From Aureimonas sp. AU12 (GTDB lineage: Bacteria; Pseudomonadota; Alphaproteobacteria; Rhizobiales; Rhizobiaceae): a stretch of 64,000 bases of DNA. Below are positions 48,835 to 60,308 of this stretch, piece after piece. Within the stretch, counting starts at the first letter, position 1, and each line of letters begins with the position of its first letter. A program made the position numbers and the translations under genes. The DNA lies in assembly GCF_001463705.1 (NCBI RefSeq), contig NZ_BBWH01000021.1:94742-158741 (forward strand). Reading direction: 5' to 3'. The notes under the pieces were generated by a model. That model saw only the letters and a program-made list of their open reading frames with translations. It was not told the origin of the DNA and did no database searches.

Positions 48835-49773
48835 TCAGCCCTGATCGGGGCGCTCAACCTCCAGTCCGTACGTCGCGATGGCGTTGCCGGCGAACAATTC
48901 ATACTGGGACAGTGGAGCGAAGTCGGCGACGATCGTCTTGAAGCCGCGGTAGAGCGTGTCGAAGTCGACGCAGAGGCTGTCGACGGGAAAGTTGCTGGCG
49001 AACATCGCGCGCTCGGTCCCGAAGATGGCGATCGCTTCGCGGACGATCCGGCGGTTGTCCTCCACCGTCCAGGGGATGCCGGGGCGGCCGAAGCCGGAAA
49101 TCTTCACCCGCATGGTCTCCGCTCTGGCCATGCGTTCGAGCCCCCGGCGCCAGGCCAGGAGGCCCTCCTCGCTGCGGTCGGCGGGGAGGCAGAGATGATT
49201 GAGGACGATCGTCGTGTCCGGGAAATCCAGCGCCAGCTGCAGCGCCTCCTCGCCATTCCACCACGGGGTCTGCAGGTCGAAATGCAGCCCGAGCGGCGCG
49301 AGACGGGCGAAGCCTTGCCGCCATCGCTCGGACGACATCAGGGTGCGCTCTCGGCCCACCGCGTCCGGAGAGGCGGGGCCGCCCGGCTTGTGGCGCACCG
49401 ATCGCACGAGCGGCGAGGCCGCGTAAGCGGACAGGAGTTCGGCCACGTCCTCCCGGTCCAGCCAGGCCTGTGCCACCACCGCGTTCGGCAACCCGTGCTC
49501 TTGCGCCAGTCCCTCGGCGTAGCGCACTTCGCCGAGCGGGTCCGCGGGATCCCACTCCGTCTCCACATAGACGGAGGCGACGACATGGTGCTCGCGCGCC
49601 AGGCGACGATATTCGGGCGGCAGGAACGGTCGCCGGATCGCCGCGTAGTCGCCATAACGGAACGGGATGACGCCTGCGTCCGTCAGCCAGGGGTGATGGT
49701 TGCGCACGGGATCCCAGAAATGCTGGTGGGCATCCACCACCGGACCGTCGTAGAGGGCCGGCGCCGTGCTCAT
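48835..49773 (-). CDS. amidohydrolase family protein (amidohydro_2, lactonase-like)
   Basis: 312-residue TIM-barrel metal hydrolase. VVDAHQHFWDPVRNHHPWL near the start holds the His-x-His metal site. VKISGFGRPG and FASNFPVDSL carry the further conserved Ser and Asp, as in 2-pyrone-4,6-dicarboxylate hydrolase and L-fuconolactone/rhamnonolactone hydrolases. The start ATG overlaps the MFS stop (ATGA), so it is coupled to that transporter and probably hydrolyses the imported compound or its lactone. The exact substrate is unknown. Confidence 0.86.
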   Translation of the reverse strand: MSTAPALYDGPVVDAHQHFWDPVRNHHPWLTDAGVIPFRYGDYAAIRRPFLPPEYRRLAREHHVVASVYVETEWDPADPLGEVRYAEGLAQEHGLPNAVVAQAWLDREDVAELLSAYAASPLVRSVRHKPGGPASPDAVGRERTLMSSERWRQGFARLAPLGLHFDLQTPWWNGEEALQLALDFPDTTIVLNHLCLPADRSEEGLLAWRRGLERMARAETMRVKISGFGRPGIPWTVEDNRRIVREAIAIFGTERAMFASNFPVDSLCVDFDTLYRGFKTIVADFAPLSQYELFAGNAIATYGLEVERPDQG

Positions 49774-51068
49774 CGCGTCGCCTCCGCCACCGTCGGACGG
49801 CGTCCACCGAGATCGATCAGCAGCGTGGCGACCACGTAGAGGCCGGCTGCGGCGGCGAAGAAGGCGAGAACGCTGCCGTAGGACTGGTTGGAGACGTCGA
49901 GGATCCAGCCGATCAGAACCGGGATGATGATCCCCGAGATGGATCCCGCGCAATTCATCGCACCGCCCACGAAGCCGACCTTGTCGGCCGGCGCCAGCAC
50001 CGGCGGGAAGCTCCAGTAGAGGCTGCCCCACAGCAGGAAGAAGGCCGTCACCGAGAGAAGCAGCACGGCATGGACGGGATCGACGACGCGCGGCAAGGCC
50101 AGGAGCGAAAGTGCGGCAACGAGGCCGGACAGGGCGAGCATCGTCTTGGCCACGCGCCCGCGCCGGTATCCCCTGTTGACCAGAGCGTCTGCCAGAAACC
50201 CACCGGTCAGCGAACCGGCGGCGCCGCACAGGAAGATCACGAAGGTCGCGTAGCCCATCGCCTTCAGATCCATGCCGCGCGCCGCCGACAGGTAGCTCGG
50301 ACCCCAGGTGATCAGGCCGAAGAACACGGTGGCCCAACCGAAGCGACCGATGCAGAGCGCCGCGAGGGAGCGCCGCGACAGGTGCCTCGGCGCTTCTGCG
50401 GTCCCGGCCTTCGCGGGGCCCGAGGCGCGGATCTGCGCCAGTTCCGCGGCGTTCACGCCGGCATGATCCTCCGGGCGATCGCGCAGATACCACCAGGACA
50501 GGATGCCCATGCCGATCGTCACGAGGCCCGCGAGCAGGAACGCCAGACGCCAGGAGCCCAACGTCAGGATCAGCCACGAGATCACGATGCCGCCGATGGC
50601 CGCTCCCAGAGGACCGCCGCAGTCCATGATCACCGCGCCGCGTCCCCGCTCGCCCGGCGAGAGCCAGGACGCGTTCAGCTTTCCGCCGGCCGGAAACAGG
50701 GGCGCCTCCGCGCCGCCCAGCCCGACGCGCGTCAGGAGCAGCGACAGGCCCCCACTCGCCACCACGGCCAGGGACTGGAAGATCCCCCACAGAAGGGTGG
50801 CCGCGGTGACCATGACCCGGGGACCGAACCGGTCGATCAGCCATCCCGAGGGCAGTTGGAGGGCGGCGTAGCTCCAGAAGAACGACGACAGGATGAGCCC
50901 TTGCATCGTCGCTGAGAGCCCGAACTCCAAGGCGATCGTCGGCATGGCGATCGACAGGGCGACCCGGTCCACGAGATTGATCACGACGAGCGCGAAGATC
51001 ACGAGAAAGATGCGCCAGCGGACCGTGCTGGCCTGCACGCCCGCGGGCGCGAGGGTGGTGGATGTCAT
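49770..51068 (-). CDS. MFS transporter, anion:cation symporter (ACS) family
   Basis: 432 residues with 12 membrane helices. The loop 2-3 motif is GWLIDRFGPRVMVTAATLLWG, and helix 4 contains TRVGLGGAEAPLFPAGGKLNASWLSPGERGRG (in outline), the ACS-family signature seen in glucarate, hexuronate and phthalate transporters. It likely imports an organic acid with protons. ATG 51068 is chosen; GGGAGGAAAC precedes it. It is divergent from a LysR gene and coupled to the amidohydrolase. Confidence 0.9.
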   Translation of the reverse strand: MTSTTLAPAGVQASTVRWRIFLVIFALVVINLVDRVALSIAMPTIALEFGLSATMQGLILSSFFWSYAALQLPSGWLIDRFGPRVMVTAATLLWGIFQSLAVVASGGLSLLLTRVGLGGAEAPLFPAGGKLNASWLSPGERGRGAVIMDCGGPLGAAIGGIVISWLILTLGSWRLAFLLAGLVTIGMGILSWWYLRDRPEDHAGVNAAELAQIRASGPAKAGTAEAPRHLSRRSLAALCIGRFGWATVFFGLITWGPSYLSAARGMDLKAMGYATFVIFLCGAAGSLTGGFLADALVNRGYRRGRVAKTMLALSGLVAALSLLALPRVVDPVHAVLLLSVTAFFLLWGSLYWSFPPVLAPADKVGFVGGAMNCAGSISGIIIPVLIGWILDVSNQSYGSVLAFFAAAAGLYVVATLLIDLGGRRPTVAEATR

Positions 51069-51239
51069 CAGCTGTTTCCTCCCGGGAAACGGGACCCCGT
51101 ACGCTTCCGCGTGGTCCCGAGCGGCGGAGCGATGCTCCTTCCGCATCGAACCTTCACCGGAAGCCGAGGCGAACGCTGGCTTCGGCCGCAACGCTAGCGG
51201 CGCACAACCCCGCTTCCCAATTCCGCTTTGCTATGGTGC

Positions 51240-51256
51240 GATGCCTTCTGGGCATC
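51240..51256. promoter_or_regulatory. possible LysR operator
   Basis: GATGCC (51240-51245), five bases, GGCATC (51251-51256), in the gap between the divergent MFS and LysR genes and 20 bases before the proposed LysR start. Such dyads in divergent LysR intergenic regions are often autoregulatory sites. Confidence 0.3.
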
Positions 51257-51276
51257 ACGCATCGAAAGCGAAGTCG

Positions 51277-52245
51277 ATGGAAAGCGGCGACATCCTCCTG
51301 CGGCGCGTGAAATCGAGCCATCTCGTGCTGCTTCTGGCTCTCGCCGAGCATGGAAGCCTGCGGCGCGCGTCGGAGGCGGCCGGCACCACGCAACCGGCGG
51401 CGACGCGGCTTCTGCGGGACCTCGAGGCCGCGATCGGCCAGACGCTCTTCCAGCGTCATCCCAAGGGCCTGCGGCCCACGCCCTACGGCGAGGTAATGAT
51501 CCGCCATGCCCGTTCGATCCGCACCGAACTGGACCGCACCGCCAGCGAGATCGAGGCCTTGTCGTCGGGCTATGCCGGGGCGCTCCGCGTCGGCTCGATC
51601 CCCAGCGCCGTGCCGTTCCTCGTCGCGCGCGTGATCGCGAGACTGAAGCGCGAGCATCCGCGCCTCCGGATCTTCGTGGAGGTGGCGACCAGCAACATCC
51701 TGACGGCATCGCTGACACGGGGCAACCTGGATCTCGTGCTCGGGCGGGTCCTCGATGCCGGCAGCGGTTCCGCGTTCGTGATCCACGGCACGGTTGACGA
51801 GGATCTCCTCGTCTGCTGCCGGCGGGATCATCCGCTGCGCGAGGCGGGCGGGCGCGCGAGCTGGGCCGAGCTGTCGCGCTGGCCCTGGGTCGTCCTGCCG
51901 GCGGGTTCGCCCATGCGGCAGATCCTGTCGAGCGCCTTTCGCGGGGGTGGCGCGTCCGAGCCGGACGACGTGACGGAAACGGCATCGTTCCTCATGATCA
52001 TCTCGATCCTGGCGCAGAGCGACGCGGTCGCCCTGCTGCCGAGAGACGTGCTGCTCAGCGCCTTCGGCCGTCCGACGATCGACGCGCTTGCGGTCGATCA
52101 CCACCCGCGCATGGGCCCCTACACGGTGTTGACGCGCCGCGACCGCGAGCGTGAGATCTCCGTGGACCTCTTCATCGAGGCTCTGAACGAGACCATCCTC
52201 GAGCGGGCCGGGATGGACGACGAAGGGCGATCTCTCGACCCGTGA
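51277..52245 (+). CDS. LysR-family transcriptional regulator
   Basis: 322 residues. The winged helix (SSHLVLLLALAEHGSLRRASEAAGTTQPAATRLL in outline) leads to an effector domain with ALRVGSIPSAVPFLVARVIARL, typical of the GbpR/PcaQ-like subgroup that senses sugars or aromatic acids. ATG 51277 is favoured over 51241 because homology begins close to it. It is divergent from the MFS-amidohydrolase operon with a 208-base gap, the usual layout for a LysR controlling its neighbour. After the stop, 52246-52431 shows nothing recognisable. Confidence 0.88.
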   Translation: MESGDILLRRVKSSHLVLLLALAEHGSLRRASEAAGTTQPAATRLLRDLEAAIGQTLFQRHPKGLRPTPYGEVMIRHARSIRTELDRTASEIEALSSGYAGALRVGSIPSAVPFLVARVIARLKREHPRLRIFVEVATSNILTASLTRGNLDLVLGRVLDAGSGSAFVIHGTVDEDLLVCCRRDHPLREAGGRASWAELSRWPWVVLPAGSPMRQILSSAFRGGGASEPDDVTETASFLMIISILAQSDAVALLPRDVLLSAFGRPTIDALAVDHHPRMGPYTVLTRRDREREISVDLFIEALNETILERAGMDDEGRSLDP

Positions 52246-52431
52246 AACCGACCGCGACCTTCGGCCCGTGTCACCTCACGCTGGATCGAGGGCGGGGATC
52301 ATGGCGAAGACGAAGGCTGTCTCATCGTCTGCAACATGCCGACCGACGATGATGCGATGATCGTAGGTCATGATGCCGACGCCATCGATGACCTCGGGCA
52401 GAAGGCCCACGCGCGCCATGAGCGCCCCCGT

Positions 52432-54243
<1,812 letters not shown>

Positions 54244-54257
54244 CGGCAGATCCTTCC

Positions 54258-56063
54258 TCATCGTCCCACGGCATAGGCCTGCATCAGGCGCGGCGTCGCC
54301 GCGGCCCTCAGCAGTCCGGAAGGGTCGCGCTGCGCGGCCGTCAGCCGGCCGATGCTCCAGGGGTCGGAGACCGTGAGGCGGTGGCCGCGCCGCTCCAGTT
54401 CCGCCAGCGTCGCCTCGCCGAAGGAGCGCTCGATCGTCAGGTTGCCGGGCTCGCGGGTGCGCGGATGAAACGAGCCGGGAAAATGCGTGGTGTGGAACAG
54501 CGGCTGGTCGATCGTCGCCTGCAGGTCGCCGCCATGGTGGACGTAGCGCAGGAAGAACGAGAGCTGCCACTGGTCCTGCTGGTCGCCGCCGGGCGTGCCG
54601 AAGGCGAGGCGTCGCCCGTCCTCGTGGACGGCGAGCGAGGGGGTCAGCGTGGTGCGCGGGCGCTTGCCGGGCGCCAGCGAGGTCGGCAGGTCCGGCGTCA
54701 TCCAGAACATCTGGGCGCGCGAGTTCAGGCAGAAGCCAAGGCCGGGAATGATCGGCGAGGACTGGAGCCAGCCGCCCGACGGCGTTGCCGACACCATGTT
54801 GCCCCAGCGGTCGATCACGTCGATATGCACGGTGTCGCCGCGCTTTTCCGACAGGTGCGACATGGTGGGTTCGTAGACCGCGCCGGCCGTCATGCCCTCC
54901 GCGTTCAGCATCGCCATGGTGCGATCGTGCAGCGCCTCGAAGCCCGGCAGCCGGCCGGCGTCGAGATCGGTGGACGCCCGGTCCATGCGGATCAGCCTGC
55001 GCCGCTCGGCGTTGTAGGCGTCCGACAGGAGCCGTTCCATCGGCACGTCGGAAACCAGAGGATCGCCGTAATAGACGTCGCGGTCGGCAAAGCTCAGCTT
55101 CATCGCCTCGGCCACGACATGGACGAAATCGGGCCCCTGCGTGTCCATGGCCGCGATGTCGAAGCCCTTGAGCAGCGCCAGGCACTGGAGCAGCACCGGC
55201 CCCTGGCCCCAGCTCTGCGTCTTGGCGACGCTCCAGCCCTCGTAGTCGTAGAGCTGCGGCGCTTCGACATGGGCGGCATAGCCGGCGAGATCGTCGGCGC
55301 TCAGCACGCCGCGATGGCGCTTACCGCTGCCGTCCATCACCTCCGCCGTCGCCAGATAGTCGGCGATCGCCTCGGCGACGAAGCCGCGATAGAAGGCATC
55401 GCGCGCCGCCTCGATGCCGGCCTCGCGCTCGCCGGCCGCATCGGCCGCTTGCGCGATGCGCCGCCACGTCTGCGCGAGCGCGGGGTTGCGGAAGAGGGAG
55501 AGCGGCTCGGGCGCCGTGCCGCCGGGAAGCCAGGTCTCGTGCGAGGTCGGCCATTCCGTCTCGAAGAAGCCGGCCAGTCCCTTGATCGTCGCCGAGACGC
55601 GCGCCAGGGTCGGATGGCCCTCGGCGGCGTAGAAGATCGCGGGCTCCAGCACCTCGCGCACGCTCATCGTGCCGTAGTCGCGCAGCATCAGCATCCAGGC
55701 GTCGAATGAGCCGGGAATGACGGTCGCCAGCAGCCCGTTGCCGGGAATGATCGCGAGCCCCTCGTCGCGGTAGTGCTCCAGCGTCGCGCCAGCGGGTGCG
55801 GCGCCCTGGCCGCAGATGACCTCGGTGCGGCCGGTGGCGGCGCTGTAGACGATCGCGGGAAGATCGCCGCCCGGCCCGTTCAGGTGCGGCTCGACGACCT
55901 GCAGCACGAAGCCCGTGGCGACGGCCGCGTCGAAGGCGTTGCCGCCGCGCTCCAGGATGCTCATGCCGACCGCCGAGGCGATCCAGTGCGTGGACGCGAC
56001 GGTGCCGAAGGTCCCGAGGATTTCGGGGCGGGTGGTGAAGGGCGTGGCGGTGCGGGGGATCAT
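54258..56063 (-). CDS. gamma-glutamyltransferase family protein
   Basis: 601-residue Ntn-hydrolase precursor that cleaves or transfers gamma-glutamyl groups, for example from glutathione. GGNAFDAAVATGFVLQVVEPHLNGPGGD is the N-terminal signature (in outline). Self-cleavage should occur before the Thr of KRGDTVHIDVIDRWGNMVS, which becomes the nucleophile. SPIIPGLGFCLNSRAQMF and LAFGTPGGDQQDQWQL follow. There is no signal peptide, unlike E. coli periplasmic GGT, so it probably works in the cytoplasm on imported peptide. It is nested in a gsi-type operon. Confidence 0.92.
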   Translation of the reverse strand: MIPRTATPFTTRPEILGTFGTVASTHWIASAVGMSILERGGNAFDAAVATGFVLQVVEPHLNGPGGDLPAIVYSAATGRTEVICGQGAAPAGATLEHYRDEGLAIIPGNGLLATVIPGSFDAWMLMLRDYGTMSVREVLEPAIFYAAEGHPTLARVSATIKGLAGFFETEWPTSHETWLPGGTAPEPLSLFRNPALAQTWRRIAQAADAAGEREAGIEAARDAFYRGFVAEAIADYLATAEVMDGSGKRHRGVLSADDLAGYAAHVEAPQLYDYEGWSVAKTQSWGQGPVLLQCLALLKGFDIAAMDTQGPDFVHVVAEAMKLSFADRDVYYGDPLVSDVPMERLLSDAYNAERRRLIRMDRASTDLDAGRLPGFEALHDRTMAMLNAEGMTAGAVYEPTMSHLSEKRGDTVHIDVIDRWGNMVSATPSGGWLQSSPIIPGLGFCLNSRAQMFWMTPDLPTSLAPGKRPRTTLTPSLAVHEDGRRLAFGTPGGDQQDQWQLSFFLRYVHHGGDLQATIDQPLFHTTHFPGSFHPRTREPGNLTIERSFGEATLAELERRGHRLTVSDPWSIGRLTAAQRDPSGLLRAAATPRLMQAYAVGR

Positions 56064-56084
56064 GGGAAACTCGAAGCTTTCGGA

Positions 56085-56966
56085 TCAGGATTCGCGCGGA
56101 TCGAGCGCATCGGCGAGACCGTCGCCGAGCAGGTTGAAGGCGATCACGACGGTGAAGATCGCGGCCCCCGGCGACAGCGCCATCCACGGCGCCTGACCGA
56201 GGAAGTTCTTGGCGGTGTTGAGCATCGAGCCCCAGGACGCGGCGGGGGGCTGCTGGCCGAGGCCGAGAAAGGAGAGCGAGGCCTCGGCGATGATCGCGGT
56301 GGCGATGGTCAGCGTCGCCTGCACCACGATGGGCGGCAGCACGTTGGGGAAGATGTAGCGCCAGAGGATGCGCGGATGGCGAAGCCCCACCGAGCGCGCG
56401 CCCTCCACGTAGTCCTCGGTCTTGACGGCCAGCACCTGACCGCGCGTCAGCCGCACGAAGACCGGCATGGCGGAAAGGCCGATCGCGATCATCGCATTGC
56501 CGAGCGAGGGGCCGAGAAAGGCCGCGAGCGCGATGGCGAGGATGAGGAAGGGCAGGGCGAGGAAGGCTTCCGTCAGCCGCGATACGATCTGGTCGAGCCA
56601 GCCGCCGAAATAGCCGGACAGGAGGCCGATGGGCACGCCGATCCCCACCGCGATCAGCACGGACACGATGCCCGCCGAGAGCGAGGCGCGGGTGCCCCAG
56701 ACGAGCCGCGACAGGATGTCCCGGCCGATCTCGTCGGTGCCGAGCCAGTGCGCGGCCGAGGGCGCTTTGCGGATCGCGGTCCAGCTCGTGGCGTTCGGAT
56801 CGGGCAGCGGAAGCAGCGGCGCCAGAAGAGCGGCGATCGCGAAGAAGGCGACGATGACGAGGCCGACGAGGGCGCCGCGATTGGCGGCGAGCTTGCGCCA
56901 GGAGCGGCGCAGCGGCGTGTCGCGCAGGGCCTTGGCGCGGGCAAGATCGGTGGTGGCGAGGCTCAC
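56085..56966 (-). CDS. peptide/glutathione ABC transporter permease (GsiD/DppC-like)
   Basis: 293 residues from a GTG start at 56966 that overlaps the GsiC-like stop (GTGA). A cytoplasmic N-tail leads to a first membrane helix (GALVGLVIVAFFAIAALLAPLLP), then HWLGTDEIGRDILSRLVWGTR, the OppC-type motif, and the EAA loop YVEGARSVGLRHPRILWRYIFPN. The end reads AFNLLGDGLADALDPR, the usual ending. It pairs with the GsiC-like permease. Confidence 0.92.
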   Translation of the reverse strand: MSLATTDLARAKALRDTPLRRSWRKLAANRGALVGLVIVAFFAIAALLAPLLPLPDPNATSWTAIRKAPSAAHWLGTDEIGRDILSRLVWGTRASLSAGIVSVLIAVGIGVPIGLLSGYFGGWLDQIVSRLTEAFLALPFLILAIALAAFLGPSLGNAMIAIGLSAMPVFVRLTRGQVLAVKTEDYVEGARSVGLRHPRILWRYIFPNVLPPIVVQATLTIATAIIAEASLSFLGLGQQPPAASWGSMLNTAKNFLGQAPWMALSPGAAIFTVVIAFNLLGDGLADALDPRES

Positions 56967-57910
56967 AGGGCGGTCCTCATGCGCGGGTTGAGGAGGACGT
57001 AGAGAATGTCGGCCAGAAGGTTCATGGCGATGAAGCCGACCGCCGTGCAAAGGACGACGCCCTGCACCACCGCGTAGTCGCGGTTGAACACGGCATCGAC
57101 GATCAGCTTGCCGAAGCCGGGAATGGTGAAGATCTGCTCGGTGAGGACGGCGCCGGCCAGAAGGTCGCCGAACAGCAGCGCCGAGAGGGTGACCACCGGC
57201 AGGAGCGCGTTGCGGAAGCCGTGGCCGAGCACGACCTCGCGCGGACTGAGCCCCTTGGCGCGGGCGGTGCGCACGTAGTCGGCCTTCAAAGCGCCGAGCA
57301 TGGCGGAGCGCGTGTGACGCATCAGCGTGGCGGCGAGCGGCGTCGAGAGCACGAAGGCCGGCATGATCATGGTCTCGAGCGCGCGCAGTGGGTCGGTAAA
57401 GAGCGGCGCGTAGCCCGAGGCGGGCAGCCAGCCGAGATTCACCGACACGAGGAGGATGAGCATGATGCCGAGCCAGAAGTTCGGCACCGACAGGCCCGAC
57501 AGGGCGACGAGGTTGGCTGCCACGTCGAGGGCGGAGTTCTTGTGCACGGCGGCGAGGATGCCGGCGGGAATGCCGATGCCCATGGCGAGAATCATCGCCA
57601 GCACCGCGAGCTGGATCGTCACCGGCAACTTTTCGAGGATGAGGTCGGTCACCGGCTGGTTGGTGCGCAGCGAAATTCCGAGATCGCCGCGCAGGAGATC
57701 GCCGAGCCAGTAGAGATACTGCCAGACGATGGGATCGTTCAGGCGATACTTCTCGCGCAGGAACTCCAGCGTCGCGGGATCGCGCTCCTCGCCGGCCAGC
57801 GCCAGGATCGGATCGCCCGGCAGCAGCTTCTGCAGAAGGAACACGAAGACCGACACGATCAGAAGGGTCGGGATCGCGAGGAGAAGGCGCTTGGCGACGA
57901 TCGACAACAT
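56963..57910 (-). CDS. peptide/glutathione ABC transporter permease (GsiC/DppB-like)
   Basis: 315 residues with six membrane helices. KRLLLAIPTLLIVSVFVFLL is helix 1. LPGDPILALAG and LNDPIVWQYLYWLGDLLRGDLG are DppB motifs, and the EAA loop is DYVRTARAKGLSPREVVLGHGFRN. ATG 57910 is chosen at the membrane-helix start. Coupled to the next permease by GTGA; 69 bases after the binding-protein gene. Confidence 0.92.
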   Translation of the reverse strand: MLSIVAKRLLLAIPTLLIVSVFVFLLQKLLPGDPILALAGEERDPATLEFLREKYRLNDPIVWQYLYWLGDLLRGDLGISLRTNQPVTDLILEKLPVTIQLAVLAMILAMGIGIPAGILAAVHKNSALDVAANLVALSGLSVPNFWLGIMLILLVSVNLGWLPASGYAPLFTDPLRALETMIMPAFVLSTPLAATLMRHTRSAMLGALKADYVRTARAKGLSPREVVLGHGFRNALLPVVTLSALLFGDLLAGAVLTEQIFTIPGFGKLIVDAVFNRDYAVVQGVVLCTAVGFIAMNLLADILYVLLNPRMRTAL

Positions 57911-57979
57911 GGCGGGGCCCGATCTCGTGGAGGATTCCGGCGGCGGCATCGATCGCCGCCGCCGGGCCTGCGGCAGGGG

Positions 57980-59488
57980 TCAGTCGGCGTTGTTCATGCC
58001 GCGCAGGCGGATGAGCCCGTCGGGATAGGGCGTGAAGCCGGTCACCCCGGCGTCGAAGGCGTAGATGTAGGACTGGTTGCCGAGATAGATGATCGGCAGA
58101 TCGTCCTGCATGATGGCGTTGGCGGCGTCGTACTTGGCCTTGCGCGCGACCGGGTCGGTGATCGTGCGGGCGTCGTTCAGCAAGGCATCGAGCGCCGGGT
58201 TGCAGTATTTGACGTCGTTCTGCCCGCCCGCGCAGGTGATGAACTGGTGGATGTTGCCGTCGGGGTCGAGGCGGCCCGACCAGTCGGAGCGCGAGATCTG
58301 GAAGTCGCCCGAGCTCTGGGCGGCCAGCAGCGTGGTGAACTCGGTCGCCTGCAGCGAGACGTTGAAGCCGGCCTCGGCGACCATGGACTGGATCACCTGC
58401 ATTGCCTGCAGCGTCACCGGCACGTTGGCGGCCTGCAACTGCACGTCGACCGAGGTGACGCCGGCCTCGGCCATCAAGGCCTTGGCCTTCTCGATGTCGC
58501 GCGCGGGCACGGGATGAGCCTTATCGAACCACGGGCTCTCGGGCGGGAAAGGCTGGTTGCCGGCGGCCTGCGTGCCTTCGTAGACGACCTGGTTGATCGC
58601 ATCGCGATCGATCGCCAGCGAGAAGGCCTGACGCACGCGCTTGTCCTTGCCGAGCGGATTGTCGGCCCGCGCGCCGTTGGCGACGTTGACGTAGAGCGCC
58701 TGATAGCCGAGCCCGATCACCGTCTCGCTCTTCAGGCCGGCATCCGCCTTGACGGCCGCTGCGTCGCTGGCGGCGACGCGCTCGACCATGTCGAGATCGC
58801 CCGAGCGCAGGTTGGCGAGGCGCACCGTCGTGTCGGGGATGGGCAGGTAGGTGACGCGCTCCAGCGGATAGGCGGCGGCGTCCCAGTGCTCGGCGAACTT
58901 TTCGAGGACGATGCGGTCCTGCTGGATGCGCTCGACGAAGCGATACGGCCCGGAGCACACCGGACTGGCGCCGAAGTTGGCGCCCGTGGCCGCCGCGGCC
59001 TTCGGCGACACCATCATGCCCGCCCGGTCCGACAGCTGCGCGAGGAGCGAGACGTCGGGCGTGCCGAGCGTGAAGGTCACCTGATAGGGGCCCGTCGCCG
59101 CGACGCTGGCGACGGAGGCCAGCTCGCTCTTGCGGCGCGACTCCGGCAGCGTCTTCATGCGCTCGATATTGTAGACGACGGCCTTGGCGTCGAAGGGCTC
59201 GCCGTCATGGAATTTGGCGTCCTGGCGCAGGTTCATGACGAGGCTGCGGGCGTCGTCCGACCAGGTCCAGTCGGTGGCGAGCTGCGGCACGATCTGGAGG
59301 TCGGTCGAGATGTCCACGAGCTTGTCGCACAGGGCCGCATAGACGATGCGCCCGACGAAGGTGCGCGACTGCGCGGGATCGAGAACGTCGGCGTCGTCGC
59401 CGAGGCCGATCGTCAGGCTGGCGGCGGCGGCGGGACCGGCGAGGGCGGCCGAGAGAAAGAGGCAAGCAGCAAGGCGTCGAAGGCTCAT
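57980..59488 (-). CDS. peptide/glutathione ABC transporter substrate-binding protein (GsiB/DppA-like)
   Basis: 502 residues, SBP family 5. Signal peptide MSLRRLAACLFLSAALAGPAAAA. Family motifs: LVMNLRQDAKFHDGEPFDAKAVVYN, GPYRFVERIQQDRIVLEKF and the hinge segment VRQAFSLAIDRDAINQVVY. It has no lipobox, so it is free in the periplasm. The substrate is inferred as glutathione or another gamma-glutamyl peptide from the adjacent ggt. It lies 32 bases after gntR on the same strand. Confidence 0.92.
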   Translation of the reverse strand: MSLRRLAACLFLSAALAGPAAAASLTIGLGDDADVLDPAQSRTFVGRIVYAALCDKLVDISTDLQIVPQLATDWTWSDDARSLVMNLRQDAKFHDGEPFDAKAVVYNIERMKTLPESRRKSELASVASVAATGPYQVTFTLGTPDVSLLAQLSDRAGMMVSPKAAAATGANFGASPVCSGPYRFVERIQQDRIVLEKFAEHWDAAAYPLERVTYLPIPDTTVRLANLRSGDLDMVERVAASDAAAVKADAGLKSETVIGLGYQALYVNVANGARADNPLGKDKRVRQAFSLAIDRDAINQVVYEGTQAAGNQPFPPESPWFDKAHPVPARDIEKAKALMAEAGVTSVDVQLQAANVPVTLQAMQVIQSMVAEAGFNVSLQATEFTTLLAAQSSGDFQISRSDWSGRLDPDGNIHQFITCAGGQNDVKYCNPALDALLNDARTITDPVARKAKYDAANAIMQDDLPIIYLGNQSYIYAFDAGVTGFTPYPDGLIRLRGMNNAD

Positions 59489-59520
59489 GGCGTCTGGCTC
59501 CGGTTGGGAGAGGGGGCGTT

Positions 59521-60297
59521 TCAGGCAGGTTCGGTCCGGCTCGCCGGACGATCGATGGGGACGGGGTGGGCGAGCGCCGCCGCGACGCTTTCGAGCGCCG
59601 GTTCGAGCGAGGTCTGGCGGATCAGGATCTCCTGGATGAGCAGCAGGTGCTCGCGCATCGCCTCGCCCGCCCGCGCCGGATCTCGCGCTTCGATCGCGTC
59701 GATGATGGTTTCGTGCTGGCCGCGCGTGGTCTCGCGGGAATTGGCGAGTGTGCGGGCGCGCTCGCGCACGCTGCGCCAGCTATCGTCCTGGCGAATGCGG
59801 TTGACGATGTCGAAGAGGCCGAGAAACAGGCGATTGCGGGCGCTCGAGGCGATCTGGCGATGCAGGGCGCCGTCCCAAAGCTCGCGCGCATCGGCGTCCG
59901 CGGTCTGGTTGATCCGCGCCAGATGCTCGCGCATCCGCGCGATCTCCTCGGGCTGGGCCCGAAGGGCCGCAAGCTGTGTCAGCGGCGGCTCGATGCGGAG
60001 CCGCACCTCCATGATCTCCATGAAATCCGCCGCGGTGATCAACGGATCGCCGGCATCCGTGGCGGTCGGCACCGGCCGACGGCCGGTATAGGTGCCCGAT
60101 CCCTGACGGCGCCAGACGACCCCTTCGGCCTCCAGGACTTCGAGCGCCCGCCGCACGGCGCTGCGACTGACCTCGAGCCGCTCCGACAGCGCCCGCTCCG
60201 TCGGCAGGCGCGTCTCCTCGGTGCTGGCGAGGCCCGACAGGAGATCGCGAATGCGCTCCAGAGCCATCGTGGAATTTTCGGGCGGTGCCAGAACCAT
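59521..60297 (-). CDS. GntR/FadR-family transcriptional regulator
   Basis: 258 residues. The winged helix is LPTERALSERLEVSRSAVRRALEVLEAEGVV followed by RQGSGTYTG (in outline). The all-helical FCD effector domain (about 95-235: EVRLRIEPPLTQLAA ... RQHETIIDAIEARDP-like segment) often binds a metal and an organic acid. ATG 60297 is preferred to 60339 because a perfect palindrome at 60309-60326 would otherwise be inside the gene. As first gene before gsiB it probably represses its own operon. Confidence 0.88.
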   Translation of the reverse strand: MVLAPPENSTMALERIRDLLSGLASTEETRLPTERALSERLEVSRSAVRRALEVLEAEGVVWRRQGSGTYTGRRPVPTATDAGDPLITAADFMEIMEVRLRIEPPLTQLAALRAQPEEIARMREHLARINQTADADARELWDGALHRQIASSARNRLFLGLFDIVNRIRQDDSWRSVRERARTLANSRETTRGQHETIIDAIEARDPARAGEAMREHLLLIQEILIRQTSLEPALESVAAALAHPVPIDRPASRTEPA

Positions 60298-60308
60298 GGA
60301 ATGGGCCA

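Noticed and set aside
46302..48902. 866-codon minus-strand frame opposite the PaoC-like gene
   Set aside because: Shadow frame; catalytic motifs are on the plus strand.
57221..60091. 956-codon plus-strand frame opposite the gsi-type genes
   Set aside because: Antisense to four genes with clear family motifs; shadow frame in high-GC DNA.
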